A stretch of 64,000 bases of DNA from Chromatocurvus sp964613795 (GTDB lineage Bacteria; Pseudomonadota; Gammaproteobacteria; Pseudomonadales; Halieaceae): positions 1 through 64,000 of the forward strand of contig CAZTJR010000006.1 in NCBI GenBank assembly GCA_964613795.1, written 5' to 3'. The translations under genes were made by a program, and so were the position numbers. Shown one piece after another: positions 34,301 through 43,089 of the stretch. Under the pieces are notes generated by a model. That model was not told the DNA's origin, searched no databases, and saw nothing but the letters and a program-made list of their open reading frames with translations. Numbering within the stretch: position 1 is the first letter of the stretch; each line of letters starts with the position of its first letter.

Positions 34301-34491
34301 CCTTCGGACCCGGTGCAGAGGCACGCATGTCAGTGGGCTGGGTGGTGGTCGGTGGCCTCGGGATTACCGCGCTGTTCACGCTGTATCTGACGCCGGTAGT
34401 CTACCTGGGGCTGGCACGCTTTACCCGGCCCCGTGCGTCGTCTGCCGAGCGCCTCGACCAGGAACTGGCCGACGCTGTCAGCAGCACGTGA
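31381..34491 (+). CDS. RND multidrug efflux transporter (HAE1 type)
   Basis: Starting at 31381 the protein has 1036 residues, the usual size for an HAE1 RND proton antiporter. The open frame begins upstream inside the adaptor gene, but those codons are unlikely to be used. Features include the first transmembrane helix after RPWLV, two large periplasmic loops, the TM4 motif VLATGLIVDDAIVVLENI with its proton-relay Asp pair, and VMLIGLIAKNGILVVEFADQ in the second half. It exports amphiphilic compounds; the substrate cannot be read from sequence. A strong hairpin directly follows the stop. Confidence 0.93.
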   Translation: MNNAKEISGRNDLPALGVRRPWLVAVINLLIVIAGIGALLAVEVRELPDVDRPIINVRAQLPGASPETMDSEVTSLLEGAVARVSGVRDINSSSEENSARIRVEFQPGDDVDRAAADVREAVSRVSRELPEDVEQLAVYKADEDAEEIVRIAVVSNRYSEEALTRIVEQDIVPTFISLPGVADVPLFGTRQRVLRINLDPLRLTSYGLTIPDVAEVLRGVPLDVPAGSFRTGDQQLLVRADARAIRESEIENIVLTGNVRVGDVASVAFGPAEADSFVRLNGQRVIGISVVRQAGSNTIEIAAGVDRAIARVNERFGDIELVKISDNAIFIRGAVREVLTSLLLAVLVVIGTIRVFSGSMRLTLVPAVAIPVSLLGTLACIWVLGFSINILTLLALVLATGLIVDDAIVVLENIQRRQRQGLGNSAAAVLGTRQVFFAVIATTAVLVAVFVPIAFLPGTSGRLFREFGFVLAVSVAISSFVALSLVPAAMAKLGSKDNNRLSAVDRQLHRFGAVIQRGYVRSLGAILAHPFLTFAACVLIAGGATSLYQQLDQELLPTEDRGELNIFSRGPDGTGLPFTGRQADRFEEILLPMLAEGEVQSVYTVVGRYDPNIVLISAPLVPWENRSRSQQAIAAEIQPKLDEIPGGARVFSRNSLNLRGASGGLRVALVGNDYDRIFNAAKTYTAAIDERLESVAGTRISYQTSQPQLSVRIDRRRASELDIPLQSIAQTLRAMVGGLDVISLSVEDESVPIMLESGAGAVQAPTDLANLYVRAGNGSLIPLSSMVTLVEEGIADQLDRQSQRRSIRVDVDVNQGVAAQTVVDELRGLAEEVLPPGIELINQGEAAALDEARRDTLITYGFALLIVFLVLVAQFESLTSALVIMTIVPFGLAAAVFSLFVTGTSLNIYSQVGLVMLIGLIAKNGILVVEFADQLRDQGLGILEAVAEASSVRFRPIVMTLVSTVLGALPLVFAFGPGAEARMSVGWVVVGGLGITALFTLYLTPVVYLGLARFTRPRASSAERLDQELADAVSST

Positions 34492-34520
34492 TCGCGGTGA
34501 GTGCAGGTGCACTCCCGCGA
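34492..34520 (+). terminator. Strong hairpin after the RND operon
   Basis: Directly after the stop codon, TCGCGG-GAGTGCA pairs with TGCACTCCCGCGA (13 pairs, one bulged T, two-base loop). There is no T-tract. Its end overlaps a possible -35 element for the next gene. Confidence 0.6.
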
Positions 34521-34544
34521 CACACGCTCCCCATCTGTTATTAT
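34517..34544 (+). promoter_or_regulatory. Candidate promoter of the gamma-glutamyltransferase gene
   Basis: GCGACA (34517-34522) and TATTAT (34539-34544) are 16 bases apart, 67 bases before the ATG at 34612. A GAGGGG ribosome-binding site precedes that ATG. Confidence 0.4.
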
Positions 34545-34611
34545 CCCGGCTGACATTCTGCGGCTGTCCGGCACTGACCGGTTGGCCGCCCTGACTGACA
34601 GAGGGGACATC

Positions 34612-36525
34612 ATGCTAACAAGACAAGGGTCGTCACCGCGCCATATCCGTAAATTCCTGTCCGTTGTAGTTGCCGCTTCCTGGCTGGTGAACACGGCACC
34701 GACCGCCGCCCAGGATACCGGCAGACCGGTACTCCTGGGCAAACACTGGATGGCGATCACCGGCAAACCCCAGGGCGCCAGCGCTGGTGCCATGACCTTC
34801 CAGCGCGGCGGCAATGCGGTGGATGCCGCCGCGGCCATGCTCGCCGTCACGTCTACGATGTGGGATGTCCTGAGCTGGGGCGGCGAGACACAGGCACTGA
34901 TCTACAACCCCGAGACGGGTGAAGTGCTGGGCATCAATGCCCTCGGCGTTGCCCCGAGCGGTGCCACACCGGAATTCTTCCGGGACAAGGGAATGCTGTA
35001 TCCGCCTGAGTATGGCCCGCTGGCGGCAACCACGCCCGGCACGCCGGGTGGCCTGATGACCATGGTGGCTGAATATGGTCGACTGAGCCTGGCAGAGGTG
35101 CTGGAGCCCGCCATGCAGATGGCCGAAGGTTACCCGATGGAAGCCTCACAGTCGGCCAATATCGAAAGGCGCCGCGAGATTATTGAGCAGTGGCCTGATT
35201 CGCAGCGCGTGTTCCTGCCAAACTACGATGCGGACAATCCCGAGGCGCCCGCAGCGCCCCGCCCCGGCGAGATTTTCCGCCAGCCCGACCTCCACGCTAC
35301 TCTGCAGAAACTCGTGGACACCGAAGTCGAGGCCCTCGCCGCCGGCAAGACCCGCAAAGAGGCGATCTACGCCGCCTATGACCGCTTCTATCGCGGCGAT
35401 ATCGCTGCAGAAATCGTGCGCGCCAACCAGGAGCACGGTGGCCTGTTCACGAAAGAAGATCTCGCCAACTGGGAAGTGAAAATAGAAAAGCCAGTGGCCA
35501 CCCGCTATCGGGACGTAGATGTCTACAAACTCACCACCTGGACACAGGGCCCGGTATTGCTGCAGGCGCTGAATATTCTTGAAGGCTATGACCTCAAGAG
35601 CATGGGCTACAACTCCACGCGCTATATCCACACGCTGTACCAGGCGATGAACCTGGCCTACGCCGATCGTGATTTCTATTACGGCGACCCCGCCTTCCCA
35701 CCCGAAGAACCGGTTGCCGGCCTGCTATCCAAAGACTATGCCGCCGAACGGCGCAAGCTGATTCGACCCGACCGCAACCTGACTGACCTGAGGCCTGGTG
35801 ACCCCTATGCCGCCATGGGCGAGAAAAACCCCTTCAGCGAGCTCCGGGAGCAATGGCAGCCGGTGCCACCAAAAGCCGACGCTGCCGGGGTCGACGGCTT
35901 TCAGCAGGCGGGTACCCGCAGTCACGACGAAGGCTTTCTTGCCGGCACCACCTCCATTCAGGCGGCGGATGCCGACGGCTGGGTAGTCTCCGTAACCCCC
36001 TCCGGTGGCTGGATACCCGCTTTCGTCGCCGGAAACACCGGCATTGGCCTGAGCCAGCGCATGCAAAGCTTTGTGCTCGATGAAGCGCTCAACCCCTACA
36101 ATGTCGTCGCACCCGGCAAACGCCCGCGCGTTACCCTCACGCCCAGCCTTGCGCTCAAGGACGACAAGCCGCTGATGGCGTTCTCGGTGCAGGGTGGCGA
36201 CAGCCAGGACCAGAATCTGCTGCAGTTCTTCCTCAATATGGTGGAATGGGACATGAACGTGCAAAAGGCGGCGGAAGGCAAAGGCCATATCCAGAGCTTC
36301 CAGATGCAGAGCTCCTTTGGCGCCCACCAGGCACAGCCCGGACGGCTGCAGGTCGCGCCGCTCGTATCCCCCTACACCCGCGAGAAACTCGCCGAGATGG
36401 GTTATGACGTAGAACTTGTCGACCGCGTCTACAACCCGACTACGGCCATCTGGTTCGACCACGACGAAGAGGTCATGCAGGGTGGTGCCAGCGACTACGG
36501 GGATGATTACGGTATCGCCTGGTAA
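34612..36525 (+). CDS. ggt: Gamma-glutamyltransferase (gamma-glutamyltranspeptidase), exported
   Basis: The ATG at 34612, with GAGGGG upstream, gives 637 residues with a signal peptide (core FLSVVVAASWLVNTAPTAAQ). The family scaffold is present: MTFQRGGNAVDAAAAMLA, PGTPGGLMTMVAEYG, and the autocleavage site with nucleophile Thr446 in AGTTSIQAAD. The glycine loop is SVTPSGGWIPAF. The usual TTH tripeptide at the cleavage site reads TTS here. The precursor self-cleaves to a large and a small subunit in the periplasm and acts on glutathione or other gamma-glutamyl peptides. It belongs to a run of exported peptide and amide hydrolases. Confidence 0.9.
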   Translation: MLTRQGSSPRHIRKFLSVVVAASWLVNTAPTAAQDTGRPVLLGKHWMAITGKPQGASAGAMTFQRGGNAVDAAAAMLAVTSTMWDVLSWGGETQALIYNPETGEVLGINALGVAPSGATPEFFRDKGMLYPPEYGPLAATTPGTPGGLMTMVAEYGRLSLAEVLEPAMQMAEGYPMEASQSANIERRREIIEQWPDSQRVFLPNYDADNPEAPAAPRPGEIFRQPDLHATLQKLVDTEVEALAAGKTRKEAIYAAYDRFYRGDIAAEIVRANQEHGGLFTKEDLANWEVKIEKPVATRYRDVDVYKLTTWTQGPVLLQALNILEGYDLKSMGYNSTRYIHTLYQAMNLAYADRDFYYGDPAFPPEEPVAGLLSKDYAAERRKLIRPDRNLTDLRPGDPYAAMGEKNPFSELREQWQPVPPKADAAGVDGFQQAGTRSHDEGFLAGTTSIQAADADGWVVSVTPSGGWIPAFVAGNTGIGLSQRMQSFVLDEALNPYNVVAPGKRPRVTLTPSLALKDDKPLMAFSVQGGDSQDQNLLQFFLNMVEWDMNVQKAAEGKGHIQSFQMQSSFGAHQAQPGRLQVAPLVSPYTREKLAEMGYDVELVDRVYNPTTAIWFDHDEEVMQGGASDYGDDYGIAW

Positions 36526-36541
36526 ACAACGCTGTAATCCC

Positions 36542-36583
36542 GGGCGCTCCCGCTACTGCCGACCACAGCAGCGGGAGTGGCCC
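36542..36583 (+). terminator. Long hairpin after ggt
   Basis: GGGC, CTCCCGCT and CTG pair with CAG, AGCGGGAG and GCCC around a CCGACCA loop, 17 bases past the ggt stop. No T-run follows. Confidence 0.55.
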
Positions 36584-36649
36584 AGGAGGCAGCGCCCCCG
36601 GCCCGGCGACTGATATCATTCAAATCAGGATCTGACAGGGGGAACTTTC

Positions 36650-38419
36650 ATGACGCGACGAAAGTCCAGGACGTCCGTGTTCTCGCAGCGCCTGTTTGCG
36701 GCGCTACTCATCGCCTTGACCATATCTGGCTGTGCCGAGCGCGCAACAGACGCCAGCAGTGGCAAAGTCACCGAGGATCGCCCTGAAAATGCGCCTCACT
36801 TCGACCTCATCATCGCTGGCGGTCGCGTCTACGACGGCAGCGGTAGTGCGGCCATCGCGGCGGACATCGCGGTGCGTGACGATCGTATAGCCGCCATCGG
36901 CAACGATCTTGGCACGGCGGACAAAAGAATCGATGCCAGTGGCAAGGCAGTGGCACCGGGCTTCATCAACATGCTCAGCTGGGCCAACGAATCGCTGATT
37001 GAGGATGGGCGCTCACTCAGCGATATCCGGCAGGGCATCACGCTGGAGGTCTTCGGCGAGGGCTGGTCCATGGGACCACTGAATGACGACCTCAAGGCAG
37101 ACATGCTGGCGCAGCAGGGCGACATTCGCTTTGACATTGCCTGGACCACACTGGGCGAGTATCTGGATTATCTCGAAGAGCGAGGCATCTCGCCTAACGT
37201 GGCCTCATTCGTGGGCGCCACGACCGTCCGTATGCATGTCCTCGGGGAAGACGACGTCGATCCGACACCCCAGGAGCTCGCTACCATGCAGGCGCTGGTG
37301 CGCGAGGCCATGCGCGAGGGCGCGCTCGGGGTCGGCTCTTCACTGATCTACGCACCCGCCTTCTACGCGGACACCGAGGAACTCGTCGCGCTGGTACAGG
37401 CCGCCGCCGAATTCGATGGCCGCTATATTTCGCATATGCGCAGCGAAGGCAACCGCCTTCTGGAATCCGTGGACGAGCTGATCGAGATTGCCGAACGTGC
37501 CGGAACCGGGGCAGAGATCTATCACCTCAAAGCCTCTGGCGAGAAGAACTGGGACAAGATGGACGCCGCCATTGAGAAGATCGCGGCAGCGCGCAAGCGC
37601 GGGCTGGACATCACTGCGAACATGTACACCTACACCGCGGGTTCCACCGGCCTCGACGCCAGCATGCCGCCCTGGGTGCAGGCGGGCGGCCTTGCGCAAT
37701 GGATAGCGCGCCTGCGCGACCCGGCAATCCGCGAGCGCCTGCGATCAGAGATCGCAAGCCCGACGGACGACTGGGAGAACCTGTACCTTTCCGCCGGCGG
37801 TGCCGAAGGCGTGCTGCTGATCGGTTTTCGCAGCCCGGAACTGAAGCCCCTGACAGGCATGAGCCTGGCAGCGGTCGCCCGGCAGCGGGGAACATCACCC
37901 ATCGACACCATGATGGACCTGGTGATCGAAGACGGCAGCCGCGTGGATACGGTGTATTTCATGATGTCCGAAGAGAATGTTCGCAAGAAGATTGCACAGC
38001 CCTGGATGAGCTTCGGTTCAGATGCCGCATCCATGGCGCCGGAGGGGGCGTTTCTGCTGAGCAGCACCCATCCGCGCGCCTACGGCAACTTTGCACGGCT
38101 GCTTGGTAACTATGTCCGGGAGGAAAAGGTCATCACGCTTTCCGAGGCCATCCGGCGACTGACAACATTGCCTGCCGGCAACCTGAAGCTGCGCGAGCGC
38201 GGCAGTCTCAGGGTGGGCCACTACGCCGACGTGGTAGTTTTTGATCCCGATGCCGTCACCGACCCCGCCACCTTTGACAACCCCCAGCAGCTGGCCACGG
38301 GCGTCAGTGATGTTGTCGTCAATGGCGTGCCCGTACTCCGGGACGGAGTGCATACGGGCGCCCTTCCCGGTCGTGTGGTGCGCGGACCAGGCTACGCAGG
38401 CGCCAAGGGAGATTCGTGA
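36650..38419 (+). CDS. D-aminoacylase-like amidohydrolase lipoprotein with altered metal site
   Basis: The 589-residue protein has a lipoprotein signal (core LFAALLIALTISGC, lipid Cys28) and a composite amidohydrolase fold of the N-acyl-D-amino-acid deacylase family (DLIIAGGRVYDGSG at about 52; VGHYADVVVFDPDAV near the C terminus). The usual HxH metal pair after GFID is absent, the place reading GFINMLSWANE (104-114). The cysteine ligand position reads GEGWS (Glu137). His262 (YISHMRSEG), His292 (YHLKASGE) and Asp458 (SFGSDAA) remain. So a single-metal enzyme, or a changed reaction, is likely. The next gene starts directly after its stop. Confidence 0.82.
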   Translation: MTRRKSRTSVFSQRLFAALLIALTISGCAERATDASSGKVTEDRPENAPHFDLIIAGGRVYDGSGSAAIAADIAVRDDRIAAIGNDLGTADKRIDASGKAVAPGFINMLSWANESLIEDGRSLSDIRQGITLEVFGEGWSMGPLNDDLKADMLAQQGDIRFDIAWTTLGEYLDYLEERGISPNVASFVGATTVRMHVLGEDDVDPTPQELATMQALVREAMREGALGVGSSLIYAPAFYADTEELVALVQAAAEFDGRYISHMRSEGNRLLESVDELIEIAERAGTGAEIYHLKASGEKNWDKMDAAIEKIAAARKRGLDITANMYTYTAGSTGLDASMPPWVQAGGLAQWIARLRDPAIRERLRSEIASPTDDWENLYLSAGGAEGVLLIGFRSPELKPLTGMSLAAVARQRGTSPIDTMMDLVIEDGSRVDTVYFMMSEENVRKKIAQPWMSFGSDAASMAPEGAFLLSSTHPRAYGNFARLLGNYVREEKVITLSEAIRRLTTLPAGNLKLRERGSLRVGHYADVVVFDPDAVTDPATFDNPQQLATGVSDVVVNGVPVLRDGVHTGALPGRVVRGPGYAGAKGDS

Positions 38420-39340
38420 ATGGCCTTTGAATTCACTAGCGGGGAATCTGCCGGCGATGGCATACGGCGAATGGCGCGACAACAGATAGACAAGGCGCTG
38501 GACGAGATCGCTGACGGCGATCTCGACAATCAAAGAACCGTGCATCAGGTGCGCAAGCGCTGCAAGAAACTACGCGCACTGCTGCGTCTGGCCCGCGGCG
38601 ATCTGGACGTTACCGGAAAAGTGTACCAGCGTGAAAACATCTGCTTCAGGGATGCCGCACGAAGCCTGTCGAATGTCCGCGATGCACAGGCCATTCTGGA
38701 GACCTGCGACAATCTCGTGGCGACGGTGTCCGGCCAGCGCAACCGTGAGCGCCTGAAAACGCTGCGCGATGTACTGGAGGCGCAGAAGCAGACCTCGTCC
38801 TCCCACAACGATGACCTGAATGAGCGCCTCGACGCCTTCGCCGTCACCTTCCTGGAAGCGCGGGCCCGGGTGCACACCTGGCCCATCGGCGACGGCTTCA
38901 ATTCCCTCGCACCGGGGCTGAAAAAAAATTATCGCCAGGGCCGCAAGGCCATGCTCAAGGCAGCACGCCAATCCGGCACTGCGCATTTTCACGACTGGCG
39001 CAAGCGCGTGAAATACCATCTCTACCATATGCGGGTACTCGCGCCGATCTGGAAAGGCGTACTCAAGCCCTGGAAGAACGAGATAAAACGCCTAGGTGAA
39101 GATCTGGGTGACGAACACGATCTCGCCGTCTTCACGCAGATGCTGTCACAGAATCCGGGAGCTATCCTTTCCCGCCGCGACCTCGACGCGCTGCGGGCGC
39201 TCTCCTGGGAGCGACGCACCCGGCTGCAGACCCGATCGCTATCGCTGGGGCAGAGGATTTTTGCGGAAAAGCCGAAACATCTGACAAGTCGACTCGACAC
39301 CTGCTGGCAGGCGTCTCTCGCCGAATCGGCGCAGGCCTGA
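38420..39340 (+). CDS. CHAD domain protein
   Basis: This 306-residue helical protein is rich in His, Arg and Lys, with the CHAD motifs VHQVRKRCKKLRALLRL (about 40-58), FRDAARSLSNVRDAQAI and FHDWRKRVKYHLYHMR (about 192-207). CHAD domains bind polyphosphate through this basic surface and often accompany CYTH triphosphatase domains. The gene starts on the base after the amidohydrolase stop, and a damaged CYTH gene lies 20 bases downstream, so this was a CHAD-CYTH pair. No polyphosphate kinase gene is present. Confidence 0.9.
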   Translation: MAFEFTSGESAGDGIRRMARQQIDKALDEIADGDLDNQRTVHQVRKRCKKLRALLRLARGDLDVTGKVYQRENICFRDAARSLSNVRDAQAILETCDNLVATVSGQRNRERLKTLRDVLEAQKQTSSSHNDDLNERLDAFAVTFLEARARVHTWPIGDGFNSLAPGLKKNYRQGRKAMLKAARQSGTAHFHDWRKRVKYHLYHMRVLAPIWKGVLKPWKNEIKRLGEDLGDEHDLAVFTQMLSQNPGAILSRRDLDALRALSWERRTRLQTRSLSLGQRIFAEKPKHLTSRLDTCWQASLAESAQA

Positions 39341-39360
39341 TTTCCCCGGGCCTGCTGCCA

Positions 39361-39713
39361 ATGGAGATTGAGCGCAAATTCCTTATCGATCTCGATTCTC
39401 TACCGTTGGTACTGAAAGACCATGCATGGTGCGTTATCGAGCAGGGCTATCTTGCCGTAGACAAAGCACATGCCCGGGAAGTACGGCTGCGAAAACGCGC
39501 TATGCTGTTCCGCTTGGGGAGCTATCTGCCGAGCTGGATGTTTACCGCGGACGCCACCGCGGGCTGGCGGTCGTTGAGGTAGAGTTTCCCGACGAGACCG
39601 CGGCAGACGCATTCAAGCCACCGCAGTGGTTCGGAGCTGAGGTGACGCAGAACAGTGAATTCAAAAACCAGCAGCTGGCATTACGCGGTTTGCCTGGGCA
39701 GAAGCGGGATTGA
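39361..39713 (+). pseudogene. CYTH domain gene with internal deletion and frameshift
   Basis: The first frame encodes a proper CYTH start: MEIERKFLI at residues 1-9, IEQGYLAVDKAHAREVRLRKR at about 26-46. It then loses similarity and stops at 39582. From about 39497 the +2-shifted frame encodes the CYTH C-terminal half: KTRYAVPLGELSAELDVYRG, LAVVEVEFPDE and FKPPQWFGAEVTQN, ending at 39713. The central part of the domain, normally about 50 residues between the VRLR and KTRY motifs, is missing. A deletion that is not a multiple of three explains both facts. The family hydrolyses inorganic triphosphate; this copy should be inactive. Confidence 0.85.
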
Positions 39714-39791
39714 AGCCGCACCGCCTTGCCACTGAATGCGTCAATCGGGTACCTTCCGGACTGCCCCTCAGCCACCAGAGATTCCCAAGCG

Positions 39792-42700
39792 ATGCCCACC
39801 CTTCTCCGATCGAGCCTGCAGTGGTTCTCTGCACTGTGTCTGGCTGCCGGCGTAAACGCCGCGGAACTGAACATTGACGTGCAGAAAAAAGTGCTGGACA
39901 ACGGCGTCACGGTGCTGGTCTGGGAGCGCGAGTCGGCAGGGCGGGTCGGCGCGCGCAGCTTTTACAAGGTAGACATTGCCGCCGAGCGACCCGGCACCGT
40001 CGGACTGGTGCACATGCTGGAGCATCATCTGTTCAAAGGCGACGTTATCGCCGGCACCAGAGACTGGGAAAAAGAGCGCGCCATCGCAGCACGCGTCGAG
40101 ACACTGGCGCGGCAGGTCACCGACGCCAAGAACAGCCAGCGTCAGTGCCTGCTGCAGCGCGGCGTATTCGCCGAACTGGAAAACGACTGCAGTAGCCCCG
40201 AACTCGACGCCCTGCGCGCCGAACTCGCGGAAGCGGCTGATGCACAGAATGAACTGGCAGAGATCGAATGGTACTTCGGCGCCATTCAGTCTGAAGGCGG
40301 AACGGGCACCACCGCGTCCACGGGACGCGACTGGATGAAGTTCGATGTCGATCTGCCGGCCAACAAGCTGGAGCTTTTCATGTGGGCCGAGCGCTCGCGC
40401 GTGGAAAATCCGGTGTTCCGGCATTTCGAACCGGAAAAGGAAGTCGTGATCGATCAGATCCGCCGTTACGACAACAACCCCGACGGCAAATTCAACCGCG
40501 TTCTGCGCTCCATGACCTATGACGCCCACCCTTACGGCTGGGCACACTGGTTCAGCGATCTGACCCAGGCCACGCGCGAAGATCACTGGGAAATCTTCTA
40601 CAAATATTTTATCCCACAGAACCTGGTGCTGGTCGTTGTCGGTGACGTCGAGGCCGAGCAGGTCTACGACATGGCAGAGGCCTACTTCGGCAGCTGGCAG
40701 CCGGTGCGACCGTCACCCCGCCTGCGCACCGTCGAGCCCGAGCCCGTTGGACAGAAACGCCTCACCGTTACCGCGGCAGCGGGCCCGGCGGTGGCGATCA
40801 ACGTACCGATGCCCGCTGTCGGCCATGCCGATGCACCGGTGTTCGATATGCTGGCCGAACTGCTCGGGGGTCCACGCGGGCAACTCGCGGCGCGTCTGGT
40901 GGACGAGAAGCGGCTGGCGACCGAGGCCTCCGCTTCGGCGTGGACCTCCAAATACCCATCGCATTTTGCCATGCAGGTGAAGGCCAGAGACAACGCGCAG
41001 CTGGATGCTGTCGAAGGCGGTATCAACGCGGTTCTGGCCGATATCGCGGCAGGCGCCATCGACGACGCGCAGCTGCAGGCAGCCTCGGATCGACTTGTCC
41101 TGACACTCGCGCAGAATCTTGAGGAGATCGGCCGCAGCGCGGTGACGATAGGCGCCATGGAAACAATCTACGACTGGCGCTACCTGAACGCCCTGCCTGC
41201 GCTCTGGGCTTCGGTAAGCAAAGCGGACCTGCAGCGTGTCATTCAGCGTTACTTCTCACCGAAGATGCAGATCGTCGGGCACCTGCAGCGCGAGAGCAAG
41301 CAAGGAGTCGCCCGGCAGACGACAGACAGTGAACTGGAGCTCGCCAGCCTGAATACGGTCCGCCCCGGCCACTGGCCGGTTGGCGGTCCGGTGGATGAGT
41401 TTTTCCTCGCCGACCTGGAGCGCGGCGCACCCATGCCCAGGGAGCACAAGCGCAAGGGCACCGACAGGCCAAACCTTCAGGAGAGCGGAATTCTCGGCCT
41501 CACCGACACACGGGGAAACAGCGGCAAGGCGGCGACCCGCAAAACCGCGAGTACAGACAACGTGGACATCGACTATGGTGATACTCTGGCCATTGCCGAA
41601 CAGCCCTGGTATGTGCCGCCCTTCATGGCCAGACAGCGGGCCGCGCGGTTCAGCGAGGCGGCTCCTACGCGCGATTATCGCGAGCTAGCGTATCCCGAGA
41701 CCGACTTTCGCTTTCCGGTTGCAAGCAATTACCGGGTTGCCCTGGACAATGGCATTTCCAGCTACATTGTCAGCGAACACCTGCTACCGCAGGTGCGCAT
41801 CACGGCGCTGGTCGACGCCCCGAGTCTTGCGGACCTCGAGGGCAAGGCCGGCCTTGGCGCGCTCACTGCCCAGCTGTTGCGCAAAGGCAGCGTCGGCATG
41901 GATGCAGCGGCCATTGAACAAGCCCTCAACCGGATGGGCGCGACGCTGACGATACAGCATGATCGTCGCAGCACGCGGCTCAATGCGGTGGCACCTGCCG
42001 ACCAGGCACAGGCGCTGATCTCGCTTATCGGTGAGATCCTCTCCGCACCGGATTTCGCGGCCGCATTTGAAGACGAGCTCGAGCGAATGGCCCTGGCGGC
42101 GGAACGCGCCGACGACAATGCACTGTATGCAACCCGGGCCCTGTTTGATGGCGCGCTGTATGGCGACGGTCACCCCATGGGCGCGCGCGCGAGCGCGGAA
42201 AGTATTCGCAGTATCACGCTGGAGGATGTTCGCACCCACCACCGGACCCATTACACGTCGGATAACATTGCGCTGGTGATTTCCGGGGCAGTCGATCGCG
42301 AACAGGTCGGTAATACGCTGCGCAGCCTCGCCACCCTGAACGCGCTGCCAGGCCGGAGCGAGGGCACCACACTGGATTTTGACACACCAATGGGTCCGCA
42401 AGGCCTGCAGGTCCACACCCGACAGCTGGACACGCGTCAGGCCCAGGTCATGCTGGGGCATCTGGGCATCGAGGGCAGACCGGACGATCATGCCGCCCTC
42501 GAGATCATGCACCACATTCTGGCGGGTGGCGGTTTCGCCTCGCGCATGATGGGCCTGCTGCGAGCGGAAACCGGCATTACCTCGGCGCTGTACGGCGAGG
42601 TCGAACCGGGTCGCGGCGCGCCGGCCCCCTATGTCTGGCGTTTCGGCGGTCGGCCAGAGACGCTGGCCGGCGGGATCGGACTTGCCCTGCAGGAAATCCG

Positions 42701-43046
42701 CAGGCTTCGCGAAGACGGCGTTACAGCAGCGGAATTCGAGGCCGCGCGCACAACCTTTATCGATGGACTGATTCCCGCCTCCTACGACACCGCGCACAAG
42801 GTCGGTCTGCGACTTGCGCACCGACGTCTGTTTGGCCACTACGCGTATCAATCGCCGCAGTACCTCAACTACTACGCAGGTGATGCGGAACAGATTGAGG
42901 CACTGCGAGCACTCACACTAAAGGATGTGAATGCGGCGGCGAAGAAGTACCTCGACCCGGCCAATCTGGTCATTGCGGTGACCGGACAGCTCGATGTCAT
43001 ACGGGACAACGCTCCCAAGAACGTTCGCCGCGCACTGTCATGGTGA
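39792..43046 (+). CDS. Exported double-domain M16 zinc peptidase
   Basis: The ATG at 39792 gives 1084 residues with a signal peptide (core LQWFSALCLAAGVNA). The first M16 unit has the inverted zinc motif HMLEH (74-78) and, after a roughly 100-residue helical insertion, the KEVVIDQIRRYDNNP region. The second M16 unit, from about 620, contains the R/Y-type motif but no HxxEH, as expected of the inactive partner half. A linker rich in charged residues (about 530-610) joins them. The protein should clip small peptides in the periplasm. It is long compared with the usual 450 or 900 residues. Confidence 0.9.
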   Translation: MPTLLRSSLQWFSALCLAAGVNAAELNIDVQKKVLDNGVTVLVWERESAGRVGARSFYKVDIAAERPGTVGLVHMLEHHLFKGDVIAGTRDWEKERAIAARVETLARQVTDAKNSQRQCLLQRGVFAELENDCSSPELDALRAELAEAADAQNELAEIEWYFGAIQSEGGTGTTASTGRDWMKFDVDLPANKLELFMWAERSRVENPVFRHFEPEKEVVIDQIRRYDNNPDGKFNRVLRSMTYDAHPYGWAHWFSDLTQATREDHWEIFYKYFIPQNLVLVVVGDVEAEQVYDMAEAYFGSWQPVRPSPRLRTVEPEPVGQKRLTVTAAAGPAVAINVPMPAVGHADAPVFDMLAELLGGPRGQLAARLVDEKRLATEASASAWTSKYPSHFAMQVKARDNAQLDAVEGGINAVLADIAAGAIDDAQLQAASDRLVLTLAQNLEEIGRSAVTIGAMETIYDWRYLNALPALWASVSKADLQRVIQRYFSPKMQIVGHLQRESKQGVARQTTDSELELASLNTVRPGHWPVGGPVDEFFLADLERGAPMPREHKRKGTDRPNLQESGILGLTDTRGNSGKAATRKTASTDNVDIDYGDTLAIAEQPWYVPPFMARQRAARFSEAAPTRDYRELAYPETDFRFPVASNYRVALDNGISSYIVSEHLLPQVRITALVDAPSLADLEGKAGLGALTAQLLRKGSVGMDAAAIEQALNRMGATLTIQHDRRSTRLNAVAPADQAQALISLIGEILSAPDFAAAFEDELERMALAAERADDNALYATRALFDGALYGDGHPMGARASAESIRSITLEDVRTHHRTHYTSDNIALVISGAVDREQVGNTLRSLATLNALPGRSEGTTLDFDTPMGPQGLQVHTRQLDTRQAQVMLGHLGIEGRPDDHAALEIMHHILAGGGFASRMMGLLRAETGITSALYGEVEPGRGAPAPYVWRFGGRPETLAGGIGLALQEIRRLREDGVTAAEFEAARTTFIDGLIPASYDTAHKVGLRLAHRRLFGHYAYQSPQYLNYYAGDAEQIEALRALTLKDVNAAAKKYLDPANLVIAVTGQLDVIRDNAPKNVRRALSW

Positions 43047-43089
43047 TGCGCAGGGCCACACCGCCGAACATTATGGGGTAAGCGACAAA

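Noticed and set aside
41784..42851. Open frame of 355 codons on the minus strand
   Set aside because: It is antisense to the M16 peptidase gene, with low-complexity composition and no start signal.
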